From: Clostridia bacterium
GTDB taxonomy: Bacteria > Bacillota > Clostridia > Christensenellales > Borkfalkiaceae
Direction: 5' to 3'
DNA length: 64,000 nucleotides
Assembly (NCBI GenBank): GCA_017621735.1
Contig: JAGASM010000027.1
Coordinates: 1 to 64,000 of the forward strand
Part shown: in pieces, positions 33,859 to 42,050 of the stretch
Layout of the letters: each line of letters opens with the position of its first letter
Position numbering within the stretch: position 1 is the first letter of the stretch
The notes under the pieces: generated by a model
Told to the model about the DNA's origin: nothing
The model's database searches: none
What the model saw: only the letters and a program-made list of their open reading frames with translations
Program-made: the position numbers and the translations under genes

Positions 33859-33895
33859 AAATTCGCCCGACGCAAAACTACGTCGGGCGAATTTT
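33858..33895 (+). terminator. Strong terminator after the ABC importer
   Basis: A perfect 15-bp stem AAAATTCGCCCGACG / CGTCGGGCGAATTTT with an 8-nt loop; the T run is part of the stem, so it can work in both directions. Confidence 0.9.
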
Positions 33896-33902
33896 ACAAA
33901 AA

Positions 33903-33930
33903 AAAACCCTTCGCATAAGCGAAGGGTTTT
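33903..33930 (-). terminator. Bidirectional hairpin at the tRNA-Thr 3' end
   Basis: A 12-bp stem AAAACCCTTCGC / GCGAAGGGTTTT with an ATAA loop. On the minus strand it follows the CCA end of the tRNA fragment, so it was the terminator of the original tRNA-Thr gene. Confidence 0.85.
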
Positions 33931-33976
33931 GGAGCTGCTGAGCGGACTTGAACCGCTGACCTCGTCCTTACCAAGG
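33930..33976 (-). other. 3' half of a tRNA-Thr(GGT) gene: attachment site of the island
   Basis: On the minus strand the sequence begins in the anticodon loop (CCTTGGTAAGG), then has the variable region, a complete T-arm (AGCGG-TTCAAGT-CCGCT), the 3' acceptor strand CAGCAGC, discriminator T and encoded CCA. The 5' half is missing: the anticodon stem's 5' side is replaced by unrelated sequence at 33977. This is the half-tRNA scar left by a tyrosine integrase. The intact tRNA copy is expected past the right end of the island. Confidence 0.85.
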
Positions 33977-33996
33977 TTTAAGGCATTTACTTTCAA

Positions 33997-34083
33997 AACA
34001 CAATATATTGCGGTTTTTGTGAATAATGGTTCTGTATATAGCGTTTTTGTTTGTGACGAGTGCCATAGTGTGTGCCACTAAAA
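33997..34083 (+). repeat. Left inverted end motifs of the island
   Basis: Two motifs: AACACAATATATTG (33997-34010) and GTGTGCCACTAAAA (34070-34083). Both occur inverted at the right end in mirror order. The second extends to about 20 of 24 matches with an adjoining GTGCCA copy (34060-34065). Confidence 0.75.
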
Positions 34084-34358
34084 CAGACTTAGGGCGTTGC
34101 AAATAAAATTTTTACTATTTGTGTAAAAGACTTAAGTCGAATTTTATACCCCTAATACAGTCTTAGCAGAATATATCAATAACAAAGAGAAATAGGGTAT
34201 TGGTAGTCGATTGGATATGTATCAGATTTGTATATTCAAAACGGGGCAATGCTCCGTTTTTTGCTATAAAATCATGACCGAAAATCGGCTGAAAAAGTGC
34301 GGTTTCTGGTGAGTCGGGGGGGGGAAGGTGGATTATATCGACATATTTTCAGAACGTA
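34084..34358. other. Intergenic, no gene seen
   Basis: AT-rich, no ORF with a ribosome site. A terminator-like hairpin lies at 34238-34262 (AAAACGGGGC / GCTCCGTTTT plus T run), and a run of nine G bases at 34316-34324. Confidence 0.6.
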
Positions 34359-34388
34359 TTGACAGACGACAAAAATATATTATAGAAT
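34359..34388 (+). promoter_or_regulatory. Likely promoter of the AraC gene
   Basis: TTGACA (34359-34364) with TAGAAT (34383-34388) at 18 bp, or TATAGA at 16 bp. The start codon lies 110 bp further on, so there is a long leader. Confidence 0.5.
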
Positions 34389-34436
34389 TATGACAGTAAA
34401 AAATAAAGTTCGCAGAGGATTAGCGAAAATTTTGAC

Positions 34437-34473
34437 GGGGCGCGCCCCGTATCTGTTACATCCGTAACAGATA
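34437..34473 (+). promoter_or_regulatory. Two palindromes in the AraC leader
   Basis: GGGGCGCGCCCC (34437-34448) is followed at once by TATCTGTTAC-ATCC-GTAACAGATA (34450-34473), both perfect. They lie 25 bp before the start, in the leader RNA of the proposed promoter. They can be operators or RNA hairpins. Confidence 0.55.
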
Positions 34474-34498
34474 TAAAACTTTAATAGGAAGAAAAAAA

Positions 34499-35362
34499 TT
34501 GGAATTTGAATACGGCGGAAAAACATACGGAATCGAGATCAAAAAGGTAGGTCAGGAGCATTGCTTGCCGAGAAAAAAGAGCGAACTGCGTCGGAAACGG
34601 TATCATTCGCTGCATTTCGTTTTACACGGTTTCGGAACATTGCACAGCGGTGAAAACAAAATATCATTGGGAAGAGTAAACGCTTTTTTACTGTATGCGA
34701 ACGAGGAATATACATATTATCCCAATGCCGTAGATCCGTGGTCGTATATTTGGGTGGATTTTTACGGGGAGGAGTTGGACGGGCTGTTCGAAGCCTGCGG
34801 CTTTACAAGGGAAAAGCCGTATGTGCGAATGACGGATTCGGCGGAGCTGATAGACCTGCTCAAACAGTTGGTGGAAAAATATAACGGAAGCGACGTACAG
34901 TCTATGGTATGTTCCGCCTATACGCTGTTGTTATTCGGTCGGTTGATCGAGTATAAAAACCGCTATCTGAAAGTCAGCGAACGCGGGTCGGTGTTTTTCA
35001 AACAGTTCAGGGATATCATCGACTATATAAACAATAATTACCGTATGAATCTGACGCTCGAACAGATAGCGGAAGATATGTGCGTATCGGAACGGCAACT
35101 TATTTATATGTTCCGCAGCAATATAGAGATGACGCCGATCAATTATATTAATAAGTTCCGCATCTCAAACGCCTGTGAATTGTTAAAACGAGACGATCTG
35201 AAAGTCGAGGAGATCGCGGAAATGGTAGGAATCGAGGACGAAAAGTATTTTACGCGGATGTTTACGAAATGGAAAGGGGTAAGTCCGCGGGAATATAGAA
35301 AGGTTTGTAAAGACGACGATCCGTTCGACTGGCTGAAAGAGAAGAATATCGATTTCAGATAA
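34499..35362 (+). CDS. AraC-family transcriptional regulator
   Basis: 287 residues with a TTG start, AGGA 9 bp upstream; no ATG gives a better fit. The N-terminal cupin sensor (about 1-150, FVLHGFGTLHSGENKI, FLLYANEEYTYYPN) binds a sugar in related proteins. The C-terminal double HTH (about 180-280) shows LTLEQIAEDMCVSERQLIYMF and KVEEIAEMVGIEDEKYFTRMF. It precedes the importer genes in the same direction, so it likely activates the sugar locus. The inducer is unknown. Confidence 0.92.
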   Translation: MEFEYGGKTYGIEIKKVGQEHCLPRKKSELRRKRYHSLHFVLHGFGTLHSGENKISLGRVNAFLLYANEEYTYYPNAVDPWSYIWVDFYGEELDGLFEACGFTREKPYVRMTDSAELIDLLKQLVEKYNGSDVQSMVCSAYTLLLFGRLIEYKNRYLKVSERGSVFFKQFRDIIDYINNNYRMNLTLEQIAEDMCVSERQLIYMFRSNIEMTPINYINKFRISNACELLKRDDLKVEEIAEMVGIEDEKYFTRMFTKWKGVSPREYRKVCKDDDPFDWLKEKNIDFR

Positions 35363-35412
35363 AAAATAATGGTGTAAGCCTAAAAAATAAAATTAAGATA
35401 AAGGAGTAAAGG

Positions 35413-37215
35413 ATGAGCAAATTAACAAAAGTGTTCTCTATGGTAATGGGGGTTGCGATGTGCTTTGCAACTGTTACGCTCGCGACCGGTTGTGGCGAGA
35501 AAATTCCCGAGGGCACAACGCGGGTGCGGTTTACCTATGAAGCTGACATGAATATCAACCCTACGTTTTACGAGATGATACGAAGGTATAACGATACGCA
35601 GGGAAAAACCGATAACGTATATGTGTCCGCGGACATGGTGCAAGGCGCAGGAAATATGCGCGCTACTTATGAGGGGCAGTGCGAATCTTCGGTGGTTATG
35701 CTGAGCGATGAGGTGTTTAAGGATATTGCCATCGACGGATTGTTCCTTGATTTGACGGAGTATGCAGAAAGAGATCAATTCGATTTCAGCGGGATGCCGA
35801 CGGGGCTTTTGAACAGCGCGCGCATGACGATCGGTAAGAAAGGAGAAAAGACGTATACGGGCGAAGGGCAGAATTTGCAGGCGATGCCTTTCGGAATCGA
35901 TCCGTTTGTGCTCTATATCAATAGACAGAATTTCGAAAACTGGGGAATAAATTTTATTTCTGTTGCGGAGAACGAACTCGATGCATACAACGAAGAACAC
36001 GGCACGCATTATATGCCGCACGGCTATGCGGAATATGCGGAAGGCAATGCGCCCGCGACAGGATTGACGCTTTCCGAAAATCTTGCAGGAGAGCAAGTTT
36101 ATAAAGTATTCAACAATCGTATTTCTACGAATTGGGAAGAATTTCGTTATCTTGCAAAATGCTTCACGAGAAGTTACAGGGCGGATTCGCCCACGCCGAA
36201 CGGCTTTGTAACGGGATGGTGGTTTCCGTTCGGGTGGTCAGTAGGCGGAGATTGTATCGGTTGGGATGGTGAAAAATATAACTTCACGCTTATGGACGAA
36301 ACACCCAATTACTTAGCCACAAAGGAAGTTACCGTAAACGGAAAAACGTATAGCGCAGGCGATTTGATTACATATGAAGATAAGGTAAACGCCGACGGGA
36401 TTGCGGGTATTGACGGACTTTTCGAGCTTCCTTCTCAGCGTGAGGCAGTAACTGAATTTTTACGTTATAGTCTTAATCGGGATTATGCAGTAGACGGCAG
36501 CGGTACGGAAGGCTATCAAATCATGCCCTCAAATTTTGCTCTTCGACTTGGGAATTTTACGAATAATACCGTTTCGATGGTTTGCGAACAGTATTCGGAA
36601 CAATATTACGATATGACAAGCAGCAATATAAGAGATAAATATGATTATGCTCCCGTATGGCAATATCGTCAATATCAAGGGGGCAGCACATATCAGAAAA
36701 ACGGCAGCAGCGGATTTGAAAACGAATATTTGAAAGTAATCGGAAATGAATACGCGGACAGAAAGTTTACCGGCGCACTTGAATACGAGAATGGTACGCC
36801 TATCGTCGGTGCAAGCGCTGTTCAGGGAAAAGGAATGTATCTTGTCATTCCCAAAAACTCTGATCCCGCAAAATATGAGGCAGCATGGAAATTTATTTCG
36901 TGGGCGACGGGAGAGGAAGTGCAGAAAATCATGACGAAAGCATTCGTGCCTGTCCGTCAGACTGTTGCAGAGAACGAGTTTTTGGAGTTTGATTCAAAGT
37001 ACAATCTTTGGGCGGTTGCACATACAGCAATGAACTTCGATATCGGAGATTGGTCTTACTTCCAAAACGGCGAGTGGGTTACGGATTGGTCTGGCGATTT
37101 TAACGATCAACTTCGCAAAGGAAATCAGACAATCGGTGATTTTCTGCGTTACAATGAATCAAAGGCTTCGTCAGCATGCGCGAATACAAATATCGTGATC
37201 AAGGGGAGAAGATAA
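35413..37215 (+). CDS. Extracellular sugar-binding lipoprotein of an ABC importer
   Basis: 600 residues, start at ATG 35413 after AAGGAG. The lipobox is LATGC. This is a long family-1-type binding protein: VRFTYEADMNINPTFYEMIRRYND at the first strand, FGIDPFVLYINRQNFENWG, GWWFPFGWSVGGDCIGWDG, and the C-terminal KYEAAWKFISWATGEEVQ typical of MalE/UgpB relatives. Large binding proteins like this bind oligosaccharides. Two permeases follow with overlaps. The ligand is probably the oligomer product of the island's secreted enzymes (inference). Confidence 0.92.
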   Translation: MSKLTKVFSMVMGVAMCFATVTLATGCGEKIPEGTTRVRFTYEADMNINPTFYEMIRRYNDTQGKTDNVYVSADMVQGAGNMRATYEGQCESSVVMLSDEVFKDIAIDGLFLDLTEYAERDQFDFSGMPTGLLNSARMTIGKKGEKTYTGEGQNLQAMPFGIDPFVLYINRQNFENWGINFISVAENELDAYNEEHGTHYMPHGYAEYAEGNAPATGLTLSENLAGEQVYKVFNNRISTNWEEFRYLAKCFTRSYRADSPTPNGFVTGWWFPFGWSVGGDCIGWDGEKYNFTLMDETPNYLATKEVTVNGKTYSAGDLITYEDKVNADGIAGIDGLFELPSQREAVTEFLRYSLNRDYAVDGSGTEGYQIMPSNFALRLGNFTNNTVSMVCEQYSEQYYDMTSSNIRDKYDYAPVWQYRQYQGGSTYQKNGSSGFENEYLKVIGNEYADRKFTGALEYENGTPIVGASAVQGKGMYLVIPKNSDPAKYEAAWKFISWATGEEVQKIMTKAFVPVRQTVAENEFLEFDSKYNLWAVAHTAMNFDIGDWSYFQNGEWVTDWSGDFNDQLRKGNQTIGDFLRYNESKASSACANTNIVIKGRR

Positions 37216-38174
37216 TGGACGCGTTGAGAGAAGAAGTCTTTTCTGATAAAACGCAAAGATCTGAGGTGAGAAAAGCGCCTCAAAACAAGAAAAAATTCCG
37301 TAAAGAATGGCTTTGCTGCTGGATCGTCGTCGCATTGCCGTTTATCGGATATATCATCTTTAATGCTTTTCCCATCGGTATTTCGATTGTTTCGATGTTC
37401 ACGGATATCGAGCACAATCAGATTTCGACGATGACGTGGAATAACTTTGCGCATTTTAAAGCGTTTTTCCATGATGCAAAATTTTTACACTCGCTCGGTA
37501 TTACGTTTTGGCTGACGACGGCGCAGTTTGTCTGTCTCGGAATCGCGCTCTTGATTGCAACGCTTTTAAATTCCAATTTGCCGGGCACGAAACTCATGCG
37601 GACGCTTTACTTTATTCCCTATATCTGTTCTACCGTTGCCGTTTCCATTATGTGGGGGTGGATATTCGGTTCGGGTAAGGCAGGCGTTCTCAATTCGTTT
37701 TTCGGTACGGAAATCGAATGGACGCAGGAAGCGAAATATATCACTTGGTGTGTCTATTTCGTCATTCTGTGGCAAGCACCGAGCTACGGCATCGTCATGC
37801 TGACGGCAGCGCTTCGAGGTGTTGATTCCACGCTCTACGAGGCGGCGAAAATCGACGGGGCTAATACATGGAAAATGTACACGAAAATCACGCTTCCGCA
37901 AATTGCCCCCATGATTCTCTTTCTGGCACTTGCGGGATGGCAGGGCGGACTGGCTACTTTCGATGCCGTGAAGGTACTTGCGCCGCTTACTTGGTCCGGT
38001 ACGGCAGGACCGGAAAATATGGGACTTACAACTTCCTATTATATTTATATTCAAGGGGTAAATTTTTCACATATGGATTATGCGTCGGTAATGCAATGGG
38101 CGATGTGTATTATCACGTTTATCGGTTCTTATATTTTTCTACGCTTGAGAAAAAGAACGGAGGAAAATTTATGA
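37215..38174 (+). CDS. Sugar ABC permease 1 (MalF/UgpA type)
   Basis: 319 residues. Start at ATG 37215, overlapping the previous stop (TAATG), after GGGGAG. A basic cytoplasmic tail, then about six TM segments. The EAA loop EAAKIDGANTWKMYTKITLPQIAP is diagnostic. It is the first of two permeases forming the channel. There is no ATPase gene in the island, so a shared MsmK/UgpC-type ATPase encoded elsewhere must energise it. Confidence 0.94.
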   Translation: MDALREEVFSDKTQRSEVRKAPQNKKKFRKEWLCCWIVVALPFIGYIIFNAFPIGISIVSMFTDIEHNQISTMTWNNFAHFKAFFHDAKFLHSLGITFWLTTAQFVCLGIALLIATLLNSNLPGTKLMRTLYFIPYICSTVAVSIMWGWIFGSGKAGVLNSFFGTEIEWTQEAKYITWCVYFVILWQAPSYGIVMLTAALRGVDSTLYEAAKIDGANTWKMYTKITLPQIAPMILFLALAGWQGGLATFDAVKVLAPLTWSGTAGPENMGLTTSYYIYIQGVNFSHMDYASVMQWAMCIITFIGSYIFLRLRKRTEENL

Positions 38175-39091
38175 GGGCGCAGATTGCAAATTATACTCTT
38201 TCAAAAAACGATGCTGCACAGAAAGAATTTCGGCGAAAGATTTTGAGAAATATCATCGTTTATCTGTCTCTTGCGCTGTATACGGTATTTCTGTTTTTCC
38301 CGTTCCTCATTGTAATCATCACTTCGTTTACAACGAGACAGGAGTTGGCGGACGCTACGGGATTCGTATGGATCCCGCAAGGCTCGTTGGAAGGTTACCG
38401 CATTTTATTTACGAACGATCCAAACGCGGTGAACGGGATACCGTCTCTATTGATCGGTTTTTTCAATACGATGTGGCAGGCGATTCTTCCTACCGTTTGC
38501 GGGCTTGCGGTTTCCGGATTGGCGGCTTACGCTTATGCCAAATACGATTTCCCCGGGAAAAACAAATTTTTTGCCGGCAATCTGCTTTTAATGACCATTC
38601 CGCTCTCGGCAGGTATGGCGAGTTATCTCTTTTATGCGGGAATCGGTTGGACAATGGGAACGGCATCCGTTTTACCGCTTATTATTCCCGGATTATTCGG
38701 TAGCGCGGGCACGATTTTCTTCATCTATCCGTATATAAAGGCGCTGCCCGACGGTGTGGTCGAGGCGGCGAAGATAGACGGTATGGGTTTTTTCGGGATT
38801 TTCTTTCACATTATCCTTCCGCTTGCCAAACCTGTATTTTTGGCTCAATTCCTGTTCGGATTCGTGGGGTGCTATAATAATTATTCGGGCGCGCTTTTAT
38901 ATTTGATGTCACAAAAACAGCTTTGGCCGTTGCAGCTTGCTTTACAACAGATCACGGAATTTATCGGTACGCGTTATACCAATGCGCAATGCGCGGCGGC
39001 GCTTATTTCAATGCTTCCGCTCCTCATCTTGTATGCTTTCGTTCAGAAGTTTTTTATCGAGGGGATTACATCGGGAAGCGTAAAAGGATAA
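38171..39091 (+). CDS. Sugar ABC permease 2 (MalG/UgpE type)
   Basis: 306 residues. Start at ATG 38171, overlapping the previous stop (ATGA). TM segments begin at about 26; the EAA loop is VEAAKIDGMGFFGIFFHIILPLAKP. It pairs with the preceding permease. Longer open frames that start at 37868 run out of frame through permease 1 and are not real. Confidence 0.94.
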   Translation: MRAQIANYTLSKNDAAQKEFRRKILRNIIVYLSLALYTVFLFFPFLIVIITSFTTRQELADATGFVWIPQGSLEGYRILFTNDPNAVNGIPSLLIGFFNTMWQAILPTVCGLAVSGLAAYAYAKYDFPGKNKFFAGNLLLMTIPLSAGMASYLFYAGIGWTMGTASVLPLIIPGLFGSAGTIFFIYPYIKALPDGVVEAAKIDGMGFFGIFFHIILPLAKPVFLAQFLFGFVGCYNNYSGALLYLMSQKQLWPLQLALQQITEFIGTRYTNAQCAAALISMLPLLILYAFVQKFFIEGITSGSVKG

Positions 39092-39103
39092 AGGTTAAAA
39101 TTT

Positions 39104-40978
39104 ATGAAAATAACAAGAAAAATATTTTGTTTAGTATCAGCGGTGTTTATGTGCGTATCGCTTGCCGCATGCAGTGGAGCGGAGCTGAAAACGGTGTACG
39201 AATTGCCTTATTACGACGGTTCGGAATACGATGACGTGACGAATAAGCCGATTTATTCCACCGATTTGTGGAGGCGGAACGAGGATTTTCCCGACGTGGG
39301 TGACCCGATGATTTTGGATAACCGCGAGCGCGACGGATTTTATTATTTGTATAAGACGCAGGGGTTCGGAAACTATTTCGAGGCGATGCGTTCGACCGAT
39401 TTACTGAATTGGTACGAGGCGGGCTGGTGTTGCGTCATGCCCGAGGGTTGGAGTTGCGCCTGGGCGCCCGAAGTCGTGTATGACGAAGAAACAGAGCTTT
39501 ATTACTTTTTCTTCTCCGCGATGGCGGCAAATGCGCAGAATTTGGGGGCTTATGCTTACAGCAACGGAATGTCGCTCTACGTCGGCACGGCGAAAAATGC
39601 CTACGGACCGTTCGAAATAGTAGATTTTACGAGCGCGAAACAGGTCGGCTCAGAGAACGTGCGCAATATCGCGCGTTACGACGAAAGTTGGGCGCCGTTC
39701 GTAAAACACGTGCTGTTCGATCCGATTGAAACGAATGAAAAACTTGCCGAGATTCGTCCCGAAATCGAGAATTACGTAACGGGCGATAATGCGAAGAAAC
39801 TTGTTTGTAATATTGATCCGAGCCCGTTTGTCGATCCCGTTACCAAGAAAAAATATCTCGTGTTCAGCGGCGACAAACAGCCTTCGCCCATTTTAGGAAT
39901 CGAAATGGAGAATTGGCTCACGCCGAAATTAGATACGCTTACCGTTTTAACGCAATGCGGGTACTATACCACGGCTGACTTCGAGAAGGAACAAAACGGC
40001 GAAGACGTGGAAACGATCTGGTACGAAAAACTTACGAACAAAGTGAACGAAGGACCGTTTCTGTATTACCGCAACGGTACGTATTATTTAACTACATCGG
40101 TAAACGGCTATACCGATGCGGCGTATTCGGTGGTGCAGGCGGTTTCCGACAGTCCGATGGGCCCCTTCCGTAAATTGACGGAAAGCGAAAACGGCGTGAT
40201 TCTGTCGGGGGACTTTAACGGTAATAAAGCCGTGTCTGGGACGGGGCACCATTCCTTTGTGGAAATCGGTGAAAAACTTTATATCGCTTATCACAGACAT
40301 GTGCAGGCGGGGTCTATTTCAAAAGGACGCTGTCTCGCCATGGACGAAGTAAAGTTTATGACAATCGACGATATCAACGGAGAAAAACTCGACGTGATGT
40401 ATGTAAACGGTCCGACGATTACCGTGCAACCCGGCATCGTAGAAACGCTCGAGTACGAGGATATCAGCAACCGCGGAACACTCTCGCTTGTGAAAGGGGC
40501 TTTGGAAAAAAATTATGACTTGAAATGGTTCAACGACGGGTTGCTTTCGTATAACGTCAATTTCAACCAAGAGTTCCTTGACAAATATGTGCGCGAAACG
40601 GTGATCACGAATGATACGACGTTCGAGTTTTCGTTCGAGGATTACGAAGGCGTTCGCGGACTTATGATTTATAATTCCAAGTATAAAGAAAAGATATTCA
40701 AGAAGGTCAAGAATATTGAATTTATTTCGGAAGAGAACGGCGCGGAAAAAGTATGGTATATCAAAGAATTGAACCTCGATACGAAAACGAATTGTTTTTA
40801 TAATCAATTCGACCTTGAAAACGGTATCGAAACGTTGGAGGCGGTAACTTACGGCGGAGGCGTTTGGGCGGAGTTCAAAGAGATCAACGTAAAGAAAATC
40901 CGCTTTACCGTCGAGGTCCCCGAAGGACAGGAAAGCGTAGGGCTTTCGGAAATCGCCGTGATGGGCAGAAAGAGGTAA
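39104..40978 (+). CDS. GH43-type glycosidase lipoprotein
   Basis: 624 residues. The lipobox is LAAC. The five-bladed beta-propeller signatures of GH43 are visible: VGDPMILDNRERDGFYYLY (catalytic-base Asp region), MRSTDLLNWYEAGWCC, CAWAPEVVYDEETELYYFFFS and the Glu in EGPFLYYRNGTYYLTTSVNG, with HHSFVEIGEKLYIAYHRH. About 200 residues of beta-sandwich follow. GH43 enzymes act on arabinan, arabinoxylan or galactan side chains. Lipid anchoring places it outside. It is the first secreted enzyme of the locus, 13 bp after the permease gene. Confidence 0.85.
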   Translation: MKITRKIFCLVSAVFMCVSLAACSGAELKTVYELPYYDGSEYDDVTNKPIYSTDLWRRNEDFPDVGDPMILDNRERDGFYYLYKTQGFGNYFEAMRSTDLLNWYEAGWCCVMPEGWSCAWAPEVVYDEETELYYFFFSAMAANAQNLGAYAYSNGMSLYVGTAKNAYGPFEIVDFTSAKQVGSENVRNIARYDESWAPFVKHVLFDPIETNEKLAEIRPEIENYVTGDNAKKLVCNIDPSPFVDPVTKKKYLVFSGDKQPSPILGIEMENWLTPKLDTLTVLTQCGYYTTADFEKEQNGEDVETIWYEKLTNKVNEGPFLYYRNGTYYLTTSVNGYTDAAYSVVQAVSDSPMGPFRKLTESENGVILSGDFNGNKAVSGTGHHSFVEIGEKLYIAYHRHVQAGSISKGRCLAMDEVKFMTIDDINGEKLDVMYVNGPTITVQPGIVETLEYEDISNRGTLSLVKGALEKNYDLKWFNDGLLSYNVNFNQEFLDKYVRETVITNDTTFEFSFEDYEGVRGLMIYNSKYKEKIFKKVKNIEFISEENGAEKVWYIKELNLDTKTNCFYNQFDLENGIETLEAVTYGGGVWAEFKEINVKKIRFTVEVPEGQESVGLSEIAVMGRKR

Positions 40979-40991
40979 GGAGGGGAGAACC

Positions 40992-42023
40992 ATGAAAAAG
41001 ATGAGGAAAAAATTTCTATCGATTGCGCTTGCATGTGCGTTTGCTCTTCCCGTTTTTTCGCTTGCGGCATGCGGAGAGAAGACAACAAATTACCGCGTGG
41101 TGGGAGCGGACGAAACGTATGAATATACTGTCTTGCCTAAATCAACGGTTAAAGTGGACGACGGAATCGCGATCGACGGAAAGTTTGAAGAAGCGTTCTA
41201 TACCCGTACTGTGCAAAATTGGTATCGTGCGAGCAAAACGGATAGCGACGTTTGTCCCGAGGGCGGTTTTGCGAATATTGATATTGCGGTAACGACGTAT
41301 TTCACAAGTAACGCGGTCTTAATCGCGGTTGACGTAACGGGCGATTGGATGGTGAGCTATCAGCCTACACGTATTACCACGCAGAACAGCGGTATCGAAT
41401 TATACGTTACGGCAAATACGCCGTCGTCATCCGAGGGAACGCTGTTCGAAATGGATTTATGCGCGGGCGGAGATCAGAGCATTAAAATTTTGAGATCGGG
41501 GCGATTTCATAAGGCGCTTATGTCCGCTGATTTAGAGCCGCTGTACGGCATTCAGTTAAAGGGCGGGAAGATCAATACGACCGAATGCACAGGCTACACT
41601 ATGGAGTGGTACATTCCGTTCGCTATGTTTGGACTAACGGAAGCTCCCGAGCGGATCGATATAAATCCCTACGTTATGTCACCAAGAAATTCCACCGATA
41701 CCGATCGGGAATGGTACGGATTCGGCGCGCAGAGTCCTGCGCTTTGCGGTTGGGTAACGCCAACGGCGTATCCCTTTAATTCGCGCGGTTTCTCGTGCAA
41801 TAAAATTACGATCGAAGCGACGGGCGGGGAAGTAGAGCAGGAACGCGGTTATGATTGGTGCGTCAAGGGCGACAATGTGATTTTCTACGTAGAGCCGGAT
41901 GATCCGTCAACGAAGTGTACCTCGTTTTTGGTGAACGGAGTGGAAATGAAGGATAAAGTAAGAAACGGCGTAATCACGGTGAAATGCGAGGGCGATATCG
42001 ACATCGTTGCGCAGTTTGCCTGA
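40992..42023 (+). CDS. Lipoprotein with CBM9/DOMON-like domain
   Basis: 343 residues, lipobox LAAC. From about 45 to 260 a CBM9-like domain: VDDGIAIDGKFEEAFYTR (the family's IDG-x-x-DEAxW entry), NIDIAVTTYFTSNAVLIAVDVTGDW, GIELYVTANTP, YTMEWYIPFAMFGL and INPYVMSPRN. The C-terminal 60 residues resemble a small beta domain (VIFYVEPDDP ... VNGVEM). CBM9-like domains bind reducing ends of glycans. It lies between two secreted proteins of the locus, so a surface glycan-capture role is plausible. Confidence 0.75.
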   Translation: MKKMRKKFLSIALACAFALPVFSLAACGEKTTNYRVVGADETYEYTVLPKSTVKVDDGIAIDGKFEEAFYTRTVQNWYRASKTDSDVCPEGGFANIDIAVTTYFTSNAVLIAVDVTGDWMVSYQPTRITTQNSGIELYVTANTPSSSEGTLFEMDLCAGGDQSIKILRSGRFHKALMSADLEPLYGIQLKGGKINTTECTGYTMEWYIPFAMFGLTEAPERIDINPYVMSPRNSTDTDREWYGFGAQSPALCGWVTPTAYPFNSRGFSCNKITIEATGGEVEQERGYDWCVKGDNVIFYVEPDDPSTKCTSFLVNGVEMKDKVRNGVITVKCEGDIDIVAQFA

Positions 42024-42050
42024 AATTAAAAAAATTTTGGAGGAAAAGTT

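Noticed and set aside
33977-34083. Intact tRNA-Thr at the left border
   Set aside because: The sequence upstream of the anticodon loop cannot form the D-arm or the 5' acceptor strand.
37868-38170. Start of the second sugar permease at 37868
   Set aside because: It would run out of frame through permease 1; ATG 38171 overlaps the previous stop as coupled genes do.
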